Source of the DNA: Otis tarda
Lineage: Eukaryota > Chordata > Aves > Otidiformes > Otididae
Assembly (NCBI GenBank): GCA_026413225.1
Contig: CM048555.1
Location: 80,607,785 to 80,671,784, forward strand
DNA length: 64,000 bases
Direction: 5' to 3'
The position numbers were made by a program, and so were the translations under genes. The notes under the pieces are model-generated. The model saw only the letters and a list, made by a program, of their open reading frames with translations. It did no database searches and had not been told where the DNA came from. Below, piece after piece: positions 11,758 to 22,634 of this stretch. The first letter of the stretch is position 1; every line of letters starts with the position of its first letter.

Positions 11758-12046
11758 CCTACCGCTCGGCACGGCTCGGATCACACCGACACGGCACGGC
11801 GCGGCCCCGCGCAGGCGGGACCGGAGGATGCGCGGAGGTTGGGCAGGGGCGGGAGGCGGCCCCGCCGCCCCGGCCCGGCCCCCCCCCCTCCCAAACCCCC
11901 CCCTCCGGGCCCAGAGCTCGCACGGCTCCGGCTCAGCCCCGCTCCGGGGCCCGGCTCATGCCCGCAGCCGGGCCGGGCAGCGCGGGCTCCCGCCGGCCGC
12001 TCTGCGCCCCATCCCTCCGGGGAGCTGCGGAGCGGGCGCTTCCTCG
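11740..12046 (-). promoter_or_regulatory. GFRA4: CpG-island promoter of GFRA4
   Basis: The interval is very GC-rich and dense in CpG, in sharp contrast to most of the window, and covers the start codon and about 290 bp upstream. A GC box (GGGGCGGG, 11846-11853) is an Sp1-type site. No TATA box is visible on the minus strand, so dispersed TATA-less initiation is likely. The 5' UTR and any non-coding upstream exon cannot be delimited from sequence alone. Confidence 0.72.
11874..11903 (-). promoter_or_regulatory. G-quadruplex motif in the GFRA4 promoter or 5' UTR
   Basis: On the minus (sense) strand the order is G8, TTT, GGG, A, G10, CC, GGG, which meets the canonical rule of four G-runs of at least three with loops of 1-7 nt. 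It lies about 120-145 bp upstream of the GFRA4 ATG, so it is in the core promoter or the 5' leader. Folding in vivo is inference. Confidence 0.6.
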
Positions 12047-12630
12047 CTTTTTTTTTTTTTTTTCCCTCTCTCTTTTTTTTTAAATTCCCTTTTTTCCTTC
12101 CTTCCCCCCCCCCTTATTCCTCCCTTCTCCCCCTTTTTCCTCCCTTCCCCTTTTTTTCTTTTTCCTTTTTCTTCTGCCCTTTTTTTCTTTCCCCCTTTTT
12201 TCTTCCCCCTCCTTTCTCCCTTTTTTCTTTATATCCTCCTTTTTTACTCCTTTTTTCTTTTTCTTCCTTTTTCTCCCTTTTTTCCTTTTTCCTTTTTTCT
12301 TTCCCTCTCTTTTTTCCTTTTCCCCACCCTTTTTTCCCTCTTCCTCTTTTTCTTTCCCCCCTTCCCCCCCCTTTTTCCTTTTTTTCTTTTTCCCTTTCCC
12401 TCCTTTTTTTTTTCCTTTTTCCCCCCTCTCCTTTTTCCTCTCTTCCTCTTTTTTTTTTCCTTTTCTCCCTCCTTTCTCCCTCTTTCCCTCTGTTTTCTTT
12501 ATTCCAGTTTCCCTTTCCCTACCTTTTCTTTGCCTTTTTTCCCCTTCTATTCTCCCTCTCCTTCTTTTTTTTTTTTTCTCCTTTTTCCCCTCCCTTTTTT
12601 TCCCCCCCTTTTCTTTCTCCCTCCTCTTTC
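12047..12630 (+). repeat. 584-bp polypyrimidine (C/T) tract upstream of GFRA4
   Basis: By hand count there are only about 16 purines in 584 bases. The longest uninterrupted pyrimidine run is 12327-12491 (165 bases). It is an irregular mix of T-runs and C-runs, not a clean microsatellite. On the GFRA4 sense strand it is polypurine and lies about 290-870 bp upstream of the ATG. Such tracts can form triplex (H-DNA) structures and are hard to sequence. The long open frames through it (Phe/Ser/Pro/Leu only) are by-products of composition and not genes. Confidence 0.95.
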
Positions 12631-12815
12631 AGCAGCAAACTTCTGTCCGCGAGGCTCAGGGTCCCCCTTGCCCTCGCCTCCTTCCCCGCGCAGCCTCCGC
12701 CGTCACCCCCCCACTCCCCCTGCGTATCTCCGCGGCCGCGGCCCTGCGGGGAGGGGCTTGGAGGCACGGCCCCGCTCCTCCCCGCCTCCTCCGCCCCGCA
12801 TCCCTGCTCCTGGGC
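12631..12815. promoter_or_regulatory. Second CpG-rich block beyond the pyrimidine tract
   Basis: GC-rich, CpG-containing sequence resumes directly after the tract, including a NotI-like site (GCGGCCGC, near 12732-12740). It looks like the outer part of the same CpG island that the tract has split. It could also serve a divergent transcript, but no coding exon is visible on the plus strand. Confidence 0.5.
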
Positions 12816-13016
12816 AAGGAGGGGGGTCTCCCTGAACCTGGAGCAGCTTATGGATCTGTGTCTTGGGGGAGCCTCAAGCACCCCGGGCCACGGCCCCTTT
12901 CACCCCCTCCACCCCCAGGACGTCTGCCCTCCTGGAGGGTCCCGGCATCCCCCACACCCTCATCTCTTTGCCCTGAGACTGGGCACTGGCTCAGGGTGCC
13001 AGCCCCAGCCCCATCC

Positions 13017-13050
13017 TGTATCCTGGCCTTGGGATCTGTATCCTGGCCTT
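13017..13050 (+). repeat. 20-bp tandem duplication
   Basis: TGTATCCTGGCCTT occurs at 13017-13030 and 13037-13050, in a 20-bp period. Confidence 0.85.
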
Positions 13051-13639
13051 GACTCTTTGCTAGGAGAGACACAGCCCTAAAGTCTGGGCCACACCCTACC
13101 ACCCCTCTTGGCCATGATACCTTCCATTCACGCCCCTGCAGCATGACCACGCTCCAAATCTCCTCCAAAAAACCCCACATCTGTAAATTCAGGCTGTGTG
13201 CTCCCACAACCTTCCATCCAGGTCCCCACACCTCCTTCCCCGTGGTGCTCCGAGCCCATCCAGGCCCTGCAAGGGGTTCCCCATCACCATCCCCTGGTGC
13301 TTGTCCCACCCCCCAGCCTCCCCCACCTTTAATCCCCACGTCCCAGCACGCGACCCTCTTTCAGGAAACCAAGCAGCAGAGCCTGGCTCCTAAAGCCACC
13401 TCTTAATCTTGGTGATGACGAGTGAGCGTCATTTTCCACTGCTTCCATTTCATGCATGGAGTATCCGAGACACAAAACGTGAACTGATGTCTTCAGGTTC
13501 ACCCGGTAATTAACTCACTGACAGAATAAGAAGCCTCATTCCCCAGTCAGTCCCCTGTAAACATGGTCACCTCTGTTCCTCCTCTTAATGCAGGCTTGCC
13601 CTTTCAAGTTTTGTTGTTTGGTTTTTTTTTTTCACTTTG

Positions 13640-13723
13640 CTTCTCTCTTCTCCTCCTCTTCTCCCTTCTTTTTCCTTCTCTTTTTCTTCCTCTCCTCGTC
13701 CTTCCTTCCCTGTCTCTCTTCCT
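13640..13723 (+). repeat. Polypyrimidine tract
   Basis: 84 bases contain two purines (G at 13698 and 13712). This is the second of three pyrimidine tracts with the same polarity upstream of the GFRA4 promoter. Confidence 0.85.
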
Positions 13724-14087
13724 AACACAGAGGCTCTGATGATTGAGAGAAGCACCGGGGCACTTTTTTTTTCCACGCTGCAAGCTCAGGCAATGCGTTT
13801 GAACATTTGCAGCGAGAGCTCTTCTCGACTGCTGGGTCAGGTATTTTGGCTAAACAGGTATTTAAACCCCCTGGGAAGGGTTTTTCGCTGGAGCTGTTCA
13901 GGGTTCTTAACTCGCGTTGCCTCGTGGCATCACCTCATTAATCCTCCAGCAAGTTCTTCTAGAAAACCAGAGGAATTGCACTTTTTTTTTTTTTTCTTTA
14001 TTTTTCATGAGCAAAACAGAGGAGGGAAATCATTCACACAGCCATTTGTAGGTGTGATATATAAACCATAACGAACTTGAGAAAATA

Positions 14088-14174
14088 CTTCTTTTTCTTT
14101 TCTTTCCTTTTAATTTCCTTTTCCTTTCCATTTTCTTTTCTCTCTTCTCTTTTTTTTTTTTTTCTTCTTCCCTT
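14088..14174 (+). repeat. Polypyrimidine tract
   Basis: 87 bases contain three A residues and no G, mostly CTTTT-type units ending in a run of about 14 T. This is the third tract of the cluster. Confidence 0.85.
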
Positions 14175-15445
14175 GGCAAATCCAAAGGAAAGTCAGATTC
14201 CCTGGCTTTCCTCTCCTTTCAAAGTTTCTAACATATTCCAGCCTGGAGCTGTTCATTTACCAAATTTTTAAGTCAAGTCCTCCGTAAGACTTGGAAAGTT
14301 GTAAATTAATGAATGTCTTTAATAACTCCATTTCACATCCAAAATGAGCATTTCCTGAGCTACTCAGTGGGGACAAAGAAAGTGTTAATAAAACCTTACT
14401 TGGAGTAAAAAAGCATTACTCTTGGGCTGGGCTTTTTTTTACTTCTTAAAGAAGAGTATGATTATGTTTAAGCAAATTTCAAAATGAAATTGTAATGAGA
14501 TGCAATTGAAACATCTAGCTGGGAAACTGGGGGAATGATTGGATTTTTCTGCTTACTATTATTTTTAATTATTTTGCAGATTCTTTTTAGTGTTCTATTT
14601 TTGAAGTAGATAGCTGCCCAAGAAAAATAATATCACTGGAACATATGTGAGATTTGTGGGGTTTTTAACAAATTTTTAAAAACTACTTTCCTTGGAAAGC
14701 ATCTTCCCTCCCTTCAGGAATGAGATAATCCGACGTCCTTGGACCGAAGGAGGTGACCTGAGCCCCACCACCCCATTAAAGAAGGTGCCCCACCTCACGC
14801 AAGGGTGCTGAGAGCAGGGATGTGGGGACTTCCTTTCCCTGGCACTGTGTCTCATCCCCTTTTTGAGCTCTGAGCTGTAGGAAAATATTCCTTTGTGGTC
14901 AAATGAAGGAAGCTGCATCAACCTCCTCCATCTGCACAGCCAGAGCTGGAGGAGGCAATGGCCAGGCAGCATTGCTGTCCTCTCCTGGGCTAAGGACAGG
15001 CTACAACCACCTCCTCTAGACAAGGGGAAGCTGTCAAGGAATCAGTGCTATGAAAGCAACATTTCTTCCCAAGTTTGAAGGAAAAAAAAAAAAAAATAGC
15101 AGGGGTTTCAGGAACAGGGAAAGTCGAGACATAGACAACCCCCACCGTTCATCCCAACAGGGAGCCATTTCCTGCATTTTCCGTCATTTCTTTCGTGCAG
15201 AGGGGGGACCGACACACTGGGAAAAGCCACCCAGAAGAGGCGTGCTGCAAATACTCTGAAGAGAGAGGGATCATTGTTCCTTGCTCCCTTATTTATCAGA
15301 TCCGGGCTTTCTCCTAATCGCTGGGTGGATGCTGAGATGAATGGAGATAAGTAAAAAACACCCCTTCCACCCACATACACACACCCCTCCTAAAATTACG
15401 TGCTACTTTTCCTTACAAATGAATCAAGGTATTGATGAGTCAGGT

Positions 15446-15467
15446 AAAAAAAAAAAAAAAAAAAAAA
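15446..15467 (+). repeat. A homopolymer run, 22 nt
   Basis: Uninterrupted A22. Confidence 0.9.
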
Positions 15468-16282
15468 TTTAAAAAAATCCCAGTGTTGCTCATGTTAGAC
15501 CAGAAAAGCTGCTCCCCAGAGCTCCAGACAACAGATTCAGCAAAGCCAATGAAAGAAAGAATTGTTTGGGCAGGTCCATGGAGAAATCACAGGGTAGAGA
15601 AGGCACATAAAATATGCTGCTTAAAAGAAATGCACTTGTGAAATTGGTTACAATGGAAAGTGGTACGGAACTTTTTCTTTGTCTTTCCCAAGTAAGATCA
15701 CTGTGGAGGACCTTACCATGCACGCTGCCATAACAACACGTGGTCCCCAGTCCAAAATCAGCCATAGAACCAGGCAAAAGAACTGTAGGTGTCTCTTTTT
15801 ATGAACGGTGAAGTGATGACTGAGAGATTAAAGGACTCATGCAACTCGGGAGATGCGGAAAACAGCCAGGACCATTCCAGAACATCCATCCATCCAAGGA
15901 CAGCACCCATGCACAAACATCTCCTGCTTTAAAATGGCTTTCAGGGAAAGGGTGGCAATCTCGTGGCCCATGACACGCAGGGGATAAGACAAGCCACTGC
16001 TGGCCAGGAGACTAGAGGAGGTTTAGGCTAAGAAAAAAAGTTCTCTAGAAAAGTGGAGTGGGAAAAGTGAGAGTTTGTGGAACCAGCTGCTAGGGTGGCA
16101 GAGAAAGCCAGGCAGATGGAGGGAGGATGCAGCAGGCAGTATGAGGCAGCATAGAAGCTACATGTGCTGACTCTTTTGATGTCTGAAATGGGGAAAGACC
16201 AGAGTAATCCCTACCCCAAACATTTCTAGACCCCACTGTTTGGACCATTTGGAAAATCTCAAAATTTGGACTAAGATAGCTC

Positions 16283-16306
16283 AAAAAAAAAAAAAAAAAA
16301 AAAAAA
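16283..16306 (+). repeat. A homopolymer run, 24 nt
   Basis: Uninterrupted A24. Confidence 0.9.
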
Positions 16307-18416
16307 GAGCAGCACACTTCCAGGTCAGTTCTGCAAACATCTTTATTGTGGCTTCAAAAAAAAACCTGCTGATAAGTTGACCTTGTTGATATGATTGATA
16401 GGACTGTGTAATAACGGCCTAAAGCTTCTGGAAATGCATCCTACCTCGCATCAGCTGTGCATAAACCCAGTGTCTGCAGAAGCCCAGAAACCCTGTCCTT
16501 CTTCACTTTAGCAGCAATCCGAGTTTCCAAACTGGAATCCTCCTGTGGTCAAAACATATGGGCAAAGGTCCGTGTGCAAAGAGAAATATTTACCAAAGCG
16601 ATCTGCAGAGGAAAGCAGGAATACACTACCTGCTGTGCCAAGGATGTTCAGAAACAGGAGCAAAAAGGGCGAGCTGTCTCTCCTCCACCAGAAATATTTG
16701 GCAGCCTAGCCTGGAAAGAAAACCCAGTGGAGGCAAGTCCAGTTCGGACGAGGAGGTTGTCCAAAGGAGGTACATCAGAGACAGGAGGGGTGTGCCGGAG
16801 GTGTTGAAGCTCAAGGGAGTGAGGAGGATAAACTCAGAGCCTAAGGGATGGCTTCTGTCACAGGGGGATGTTTCTGAGTCAGCCGGCACGGGATGCGCTG
16901 CAGTGGGATGATCACTGGACAGGCTCTCAGGTGACACCGCTTCCCTGCGAGACCCTTATTTGATGCTCTTTGGAGAGATAACACAGAGCAGGAGTAGAAT
17001 TTTTCAGTGAAAGTCGATAGCACACTTACCACTAGGATTTTGATGCTGCTGGACCTTTTCCTTCAAAAACCGTTTCCACCTGCAGAGTCAGGTGAGAGGC
17101 TGTTCTCGTTCACTCAATCTATACCATACAGTCCAAGATGTTCATCAGCTTCTGTAGATGGAGTCACTTCAGCCTGACTACATTGTCTCTTCAACCTGGA
17201 GAATACACAGGTGTGGGCAGAGAGGATAGAAATCTATTTGGGCAAGGTGGATGGAAATCACCTGTCCTCTGCCTCATCCCAGAGCAGAGTGAGGGACAGG
17301 AAATTAAATGAGAAGGAAGCAGATCCAAAACTGGTTGGAAAAAGGGAATCTTTGGTGTGTTGCTGTCTCAACACAGGATTTTGTGACTGTTAAAAGCTAA
17401 GAAGGTTCCAAAAAAAAAAATTGAAAATAAATAAAAAAAAAATCAACCAGACAATCTCACAGAAGAGCACTCCAGCAAGGACTGTTGATACAGAGACCTC
17501 ACCTGTGGCTCAGGAGCTCCCAGAGCTGCAAAGTTGGAGGTTAGGGGAGTATTTTGAAAATATTTTGCCCCATGCTGTCCCCATTCTCACCCTCTTCCTT
17601 AGATATCCATCCCTGGCCATGGTCAGCAACAAATTACCCTTTTCCAGATCTGGCAAAGCTGCTGGGATATTCATCCTCATCTGCTGTGCTTGTGCACCAG
17701 CTTGCACTATCTACATCATCTCTTCAATCAGGTGTGGTTAGCTGCTGGTTTTAAGAACGAGAGGGCAGGAGGAGGGGCTTGGCTCTGCCTTATCGGCTGT
17801 TTGTGGCAGTATAAGAGCTGTGGATTGGAAATTTGGCTGGGTTTTGCCAGTTTAGGAAGTGTTTCCCTTGCTCCTCTCTATTGCTTTCAGACGTGTTGTT
17901 ATGGGACCTGGGTTGCTGAAATTCTGGGATGATGTCACACAAACCTGCTAAACTGGGCTGGCAGGAGAGTAGGAGAGTTACTCGCTACCATTTAGGAGCA
18001 AATAAAAAACCAAACCAATAACTGTGGCTGCTGTCAAACCTTTCTAGGAAGACCTTCATCCTTCCAGGGACTCCAGAGTGTCTCAGCACTTGTAGGGTGC
18101 TTAAATTCGTTGCCAAGCAGGTTTGACTTTCCAGGAAAATGCAAGGGAACCCTTGTATGTTTTGGAAACTCTGCTCTTTTGGTGAGATCCTGGGAAGCCT
18201 GAGCTCCCAGCTGGGTCAGCTGGGGGACCACGCTACCTTCAACAACATTACACCATCAATAAACACATCAAATCACACCCCTCACCTTGCAGACAGCCCT
18301 TGGGTGGGATACAGCAGGATTAATCTGCCACGATTTGCAATTATTTTGAGGTAAACAAAGGGAAACGGGAATCTGAGTGATGCAACAATCCCGGTCCCCC
18401 TGTACTCTTCATATGT

Positions 18417-18705
18417 CATAGAACTGTAGAATCACAGAATGGTTTGAGTTGGAAGGGACCTTGAAGATCACCTAGTCCAACCCCCCTGCAAGGAGCAGGG
18501 ACACCTTCCACCAGACCAGGTCACTCAAAGCTCCGTCCAACCTGGCCTTGAACATTTCCAAGGATGGGGCATCCATAGCTTCTCTGGGCAACCTGAGCCA
18601 GTGCCTCACCACCCTCACAGTGAAGAATTTCTCCCTCATATCTAATTGAAATCTACCCTCTTCCAGTTTAAAGCCATTAACACCTGTCCTGCCACTACGT
18701 GTCCA
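18417..18705 (-). mobile_element. CR1 LINE, 5'-truncated
   Basis: The reverse-complement 3' end (AGAATCACAGAATGGTTTGA, GTTGGAAGGGACCTTGAAGA) is followed by the CAAGGAGCAGGGACACCTT block. The minus-strand frame gives KLEEGRFQLDMREKFF and LPREAMDAPSLEMFKARLDG, the CR1 ORF2 C-terminus. Fairly intact and therefore younger than most copies here. Confidence 0.93.
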
Positions 18706-19289
18706 TCCATGGGAATCATTGAGAAGAAAATGCGGATGATGGGCAGACATTGTACAGTGAAATGAGGGAAGAGATTGTGGCTGACAACCAGTAATATGTT
18801 TTGCCATGATGTAGGTAAGTTGTCTTGGAAAAAAATAAATATTTCACCTTTGTTTTCAGTTACGATGACCACTGAAGAGGGTGGCAAAAACAAAGTGGGT
18901 CACAGAAATGCACTGAGAAATGAGAACTACAGGGAAGCTCTATCCCAAAATGCACTAGTATCAGGACTGGCTGCTCCCCATCGCCAGATCTCCAAGAACC
19001 AGAGTGCACAACTTCAGATCTGGAGGCAAGGACGCAAAAGAAAACTATAGAGTCAAAGTGCAGCCTCTGGACTGGGGACTAGCAAAAACAGGGCTTACTT
19101 CTGAAAGACAGAAGTAATCCAAGAGATGCTGGACATGCTTGTCTCTGCTCAGAACTTCACTGGGCTTTGTAACGGTATGGAGGAAAGGGGGTGCTAAGGA
19201 CATAAGGAATGGCTAAGAGATAGCAGCATACAAACTTGGCATTTTCTTGGATAAAATAAACTTCTGTAGGAAAAAAATGGGCATGTGAA

Positions 19290-19700
19290 AAATCTCCTTT
19301 CTTTGGATTTTAAATGAGAAATTGATTCAGTGCCATGGGGTAACCTTGTTACTCCAGTGGGAGAAGACGGAGTTTGACGAGGGAACTGTGTCAAAAGTAA
19401 GGAAGTGGCTAACGGGGAAATGATATCGAACAGTGCTGGACGGGGCAGCCCATCTATTAGTGGAGTTTCTCCTGGGTCCGTCTTGAAATTGATTTGGTTT
19501 AGGTTTGCAACATCAATTTTGGCTCCTAAGGTGGAAATGAATTGCTAATGAAGTCTGTTGGTGAAACAAAGCTAAGAAAGCTCTGTGAAATGTAAGAGGA
19601 GCTGAACATCACAGAGAAGACCATGAGAAGGAACAGAAGCAGGATGAGATAGTTCAAAATGTGAAATCGTGAACCTGAAAGTAAAGGTTTCTATAAACAG
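19290..19700 (+). mobile_element. Ancient CR1-type LINE fragment (reverse transcriptase region)
   Basis: Plus-strand patches resemble the CR1 RT coding DNA: 'agtggagtttctcctgggtcc' (the G-V-P-Q-G-S region), 'ctaatgaagtctgttggtga' (the F-A-D-D region in the older 'atgaagtttgctgatgacac' form), then 'caaagctaagaaagctctg' and 'agttcaaaatgtgaaatcgtgaacctgaaa'. No frame is open over the piece, and divergence is much greater than in the other copies. Limits are approximate. Confidence 0.5.
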
Positions 19701-20184
19701 GACGCTTGTTCAGCCATTCGTCTCTTGGAAATCATTCCCAGCTTGAGCCATGCCAATATAAACTGGTCATGGACATACACACACAGAACGAGGGGCAACA
19801 TTTCCTGGTGCCTAACTAAAACCAGGCGTTTAGCCCAGGTGCAAACACTGGAGGTACCATGCCAAGGTGCAGGAGGTGACTTTAACTAGGATATGAGTAT
19901 CCCAAAAATCAAACACCCTGCTGCTGGGGGCTCCGTACTCATCATATCATTGCTTTCCTTGAAAAGGGTCAAGGAGGAAGAACTATTTTGGGAAAAATCT
20001 CTGGATTAGACAGACCCAACCACCTGTTGCCCCTTCCAGGATGTGACACAGTGCCTGGTCCAGCTTCCGACTCCTGAGATGCAGCTATTTCTCCTAAATC
20101 CACTTAAGATGTGCAAGCAGCCCTGCCAATAGCAGCTCGCCAAGCTGTGTGCTGAACTGTGGCTTTCTCTGGGCTGCAGTAGCC

Positions 20185-20485
20185 TTGGTAACTCTCAAGG
20201 AAAAAATAACCTAATTTTCTCTTTCATCCGTAAGCTGAACCCTTTAATTTGCTTTCAAGTGAATTAAACATAAGCCTCCATTTTTCTAATTCCTTTGTCC
20301 TAATTTAAAAGTACTGACATTTATCAAAGGCTTTTTCTAGATTTCCCATTTTCAGCTCATTGTTTTAGTATTTTTTTAAATAAATGGAAGATTGACATTT
20401 TTATTGCTGAAATGCTTTCCTTCCCTCCTCCTTTTGTTAATAACATGGTGATATTGTGTTAATTGCTAAACTTTTTTTTTAATAA
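20185..20485. promoter_or_regulatory. Candidate conserved non-coding element
   Basis: A repeat-free AT-rich block with many short TF-like words: TTATCAAAGG (TCF/LEF-type), CAAGTGAATTAAAC (NK2-type CAAGTG), GTTAATAAC and GTTAATTGC. It has the texture of a deeply conserved element, but this is inference only. Confidence 0.25.
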
Positions 20486-21986
20486 CAAGGAGAGCAGCCT
20501 GTGCGTAACCAAGATGACCATGCTTTAGAACTGAGCTATGCTATCATTGACTTGTGTAATGCAAGAGGACCTTCGAAGGCAAAGAACTTCATTCAGATGT
20601 CCTGAAAGCCACCTTATTCCCTTTAATGTTCAACATGCTGAATGACCCATGGCTCATCCCATGAAGTTGTCAGAGGTACCAGATACTAGGGAACAACCAT
20701 GATGCTATGAAAACAGTTATATATAAATTCCAAATTTTTTTTTGTGCTTCTGGAAGCAGTAGTTGCCTGAATAACTTTCACCCTGCAAAGTGGGTTTGGT
20801 GCCCTTGGTGCAGCTAGTTTTTCCGAGGAAGAAATTTTTTTCATTCAGTTTTAGCACAATATTGTGCACATTAAAGCCATCCTCTCGGAGTCAGCATGAG
20901 TATAAACACAGCACAAAATATAACCTGGGCAAAGAATCGTCTTCCCTGTGGTTGGGGGCACTCCTGGAAAGTCTGTGCATTTGCTTTCCAAACTTGTTTT
21001 TCTTTTAGTAAATCACGGGGCTGGTGAAATGGCCTCAAAACTGATGGACAGCCCTTGGGGACTGGAGTCTTCTGTTTGTCTACTGGCATAGAAGATTGAC
21101 ACTGGAAATATTTCCCACACAGCTCTGCTAGCGTGTCTCAGAGCTTTCTCAGAAGGACAAGAGGACGAAGTTCACCCATCTCTAGATGACAGCTCTTCTC
21201 CAGATGGTGTTATTCTTCATTCCAGCACCAGGCTGTTTTTCAGTGGTTCATGACAAATCTCCCTTTTCCCTCAGAATTTTGGGTTGTGTTTTCTTTTGCT
21301 TCCTGACACCGATAGCTGTTCCACCATGCATTAAGTTATCTAAAAGCATCTGATCTTCCATCAATGTCAATCTTGAGTCTTGGCATTTGGCGAGAAATGA
21401 TGGGAACTTCTTAGCACAAGACCTAATTCAACCTCTCTTGTGAGCTGGTCCAGTCAAGGTCAAATCCTGAAGCTCACACTCCAATGACATTCCCATCTGC
21501 TTAGAGAGCTCCCTGCCTGTGCTGAGGGGTAAAGCCATTGCTGTTATAATAAAGGCCATGTAATAATGGATTTATACCTCCAACACATAAGGCAGGCAGG
21601 GATGTACTAAGCTCAGGAAGAGGACTAGATGTCAACAGAAGACAGGTTGTATGAGGGGAAGAATGAATTTGAAAGAAAGTTTAAGCTAAGACTTTCTTAT
21701 CCTTTTGCTGAGATTCAGGAGCATCTGCCATGAAAGCTCCTTCTTGGGACACAATGTTCTGGCTGGCCCAGTGTGTGGCATAACCTTGCTGTCTTGCAGA
21801 CACTGCAATTTCCCCTGTGTCCGGTCCTGCACACACAGCCTCCTGTTTTGGATGGAACAGTAACTGGAGTTAGACCAGTATGTGTACAGTCAGAGGGTGG
21901 GTTAAGGCTGGGAGTAAAGATAGCTGCCCTGAGTTGGGATCTCATACCGTAAAGCAAAGTGGAGAAATAAGGTTGAGAGCCAACAA

Positions 21987-22634
21987 AGAATCATAGAATT
22001 CTTTAAGTTGGAAAAGACCCCTAAGATCAATGAGTCCAACCGCAAACCTAACACTACCAAGTCCACCACTACACCACGTCCCTAAGCACCATGTCTACAC
22101 ATCTTTTAAATATCTCCATCTTTTAAATGACTCATGTCATTTAAAAATGACATGATGTCTACACATCTTTTAAATGACTCCATCACTTGCCTGGGCAGAC
22201 TGTTCCAACGCTTCATAACCCTTTACATGAAGAATTTTTTCCCTCTGCAGAGCCTTCCTATCCTTGAACAGATCAACTTTCCAGACCAATTTGGTGTCAC
22301 CTGCAAACTTACTGAGGATGCGCTCGATCTCCTCGTCCAGATCATTGATAAAGATACTAAACAGAACTGGCCCCAGCACTGAGCCCTAGGGAACACCACT
22401 TATGAGCTGCTGCCAGCTGGAGTTAACTCCATCCACCACAACTCCTAGGGCTCAGCCATCCAGCCAGTCTTTTACCCAGCGAAGATTATGCTCTTCCAAG
22501 TCATGAGCAGACAGTTACTCCAGGAGAAAGCTATGGCAAACAGTGGCAAAGGCTTTACTAAAGTCCAGGTGAAAAACATCCACAGACTTTTCCTGGTTCA
22601 CTGAGCAGGTCACCTTGTCATAGAAGGAGATCAG
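21987..22634 (-). mobile_element. CR1 LINE with internal deletion and local duplication
   Basis: It starts AGAATCATAGAATTCTTTAA (the CR1 3' end reversed). The minus-strand frame reads [18 protein letters not shown] then [16 protein letters not shown], the RT core, where the usual FADD catalytic motif reads FAGD. About 100 bp of 3'-end sequence, enlarged by a 64-bp duplication, lies next to the RT core, so a large part of ORF2 between them is missing. The left part continues into the upstream RT region (to about 22634). Dead copy. Confidence 0.88.
22091..22175. repeat. Direct repeat and hairpin inside the CR1 copy
   Basis: The 21-mer starting ATGTCTACACATC occurs at 22091-22111 and again at 22155-22175 (64-bp period). 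Between them lies a perfect 11-bp inverted repeat, TCATGTCATTT (22132-22142) with AAATGACATGA (22145-22155), separated by two bases. The arrangement suggests replication slippage or template switching at this site after insertion. Confidence 0.85.

Larger units (their letters stand above)
12816..19289. other. Upstream intergenic sequence, proximal block
   Basis: It holds two pyrimidine tracts, a 20-bp tandem duplication, two long A runs and one CR1 copy. 16005-16110 weakly resembles a decayed CR1 3' region. No supported exon was found on either strand; the frames present are short, overlap freely and show no recognisable domain. Confidence 0.55.

Noticed and set aside
11611-13080. 489-codon plus-strand frame, and the overlapping 362-codon frame at 11747-12835
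   Set aside because: Both owe their length to the stop-free pyrimidine tract, giving Phe/Ser/Pro/Leu only, and run antisense across the GFRA4 exon and CpG island. No domain or splice logic.
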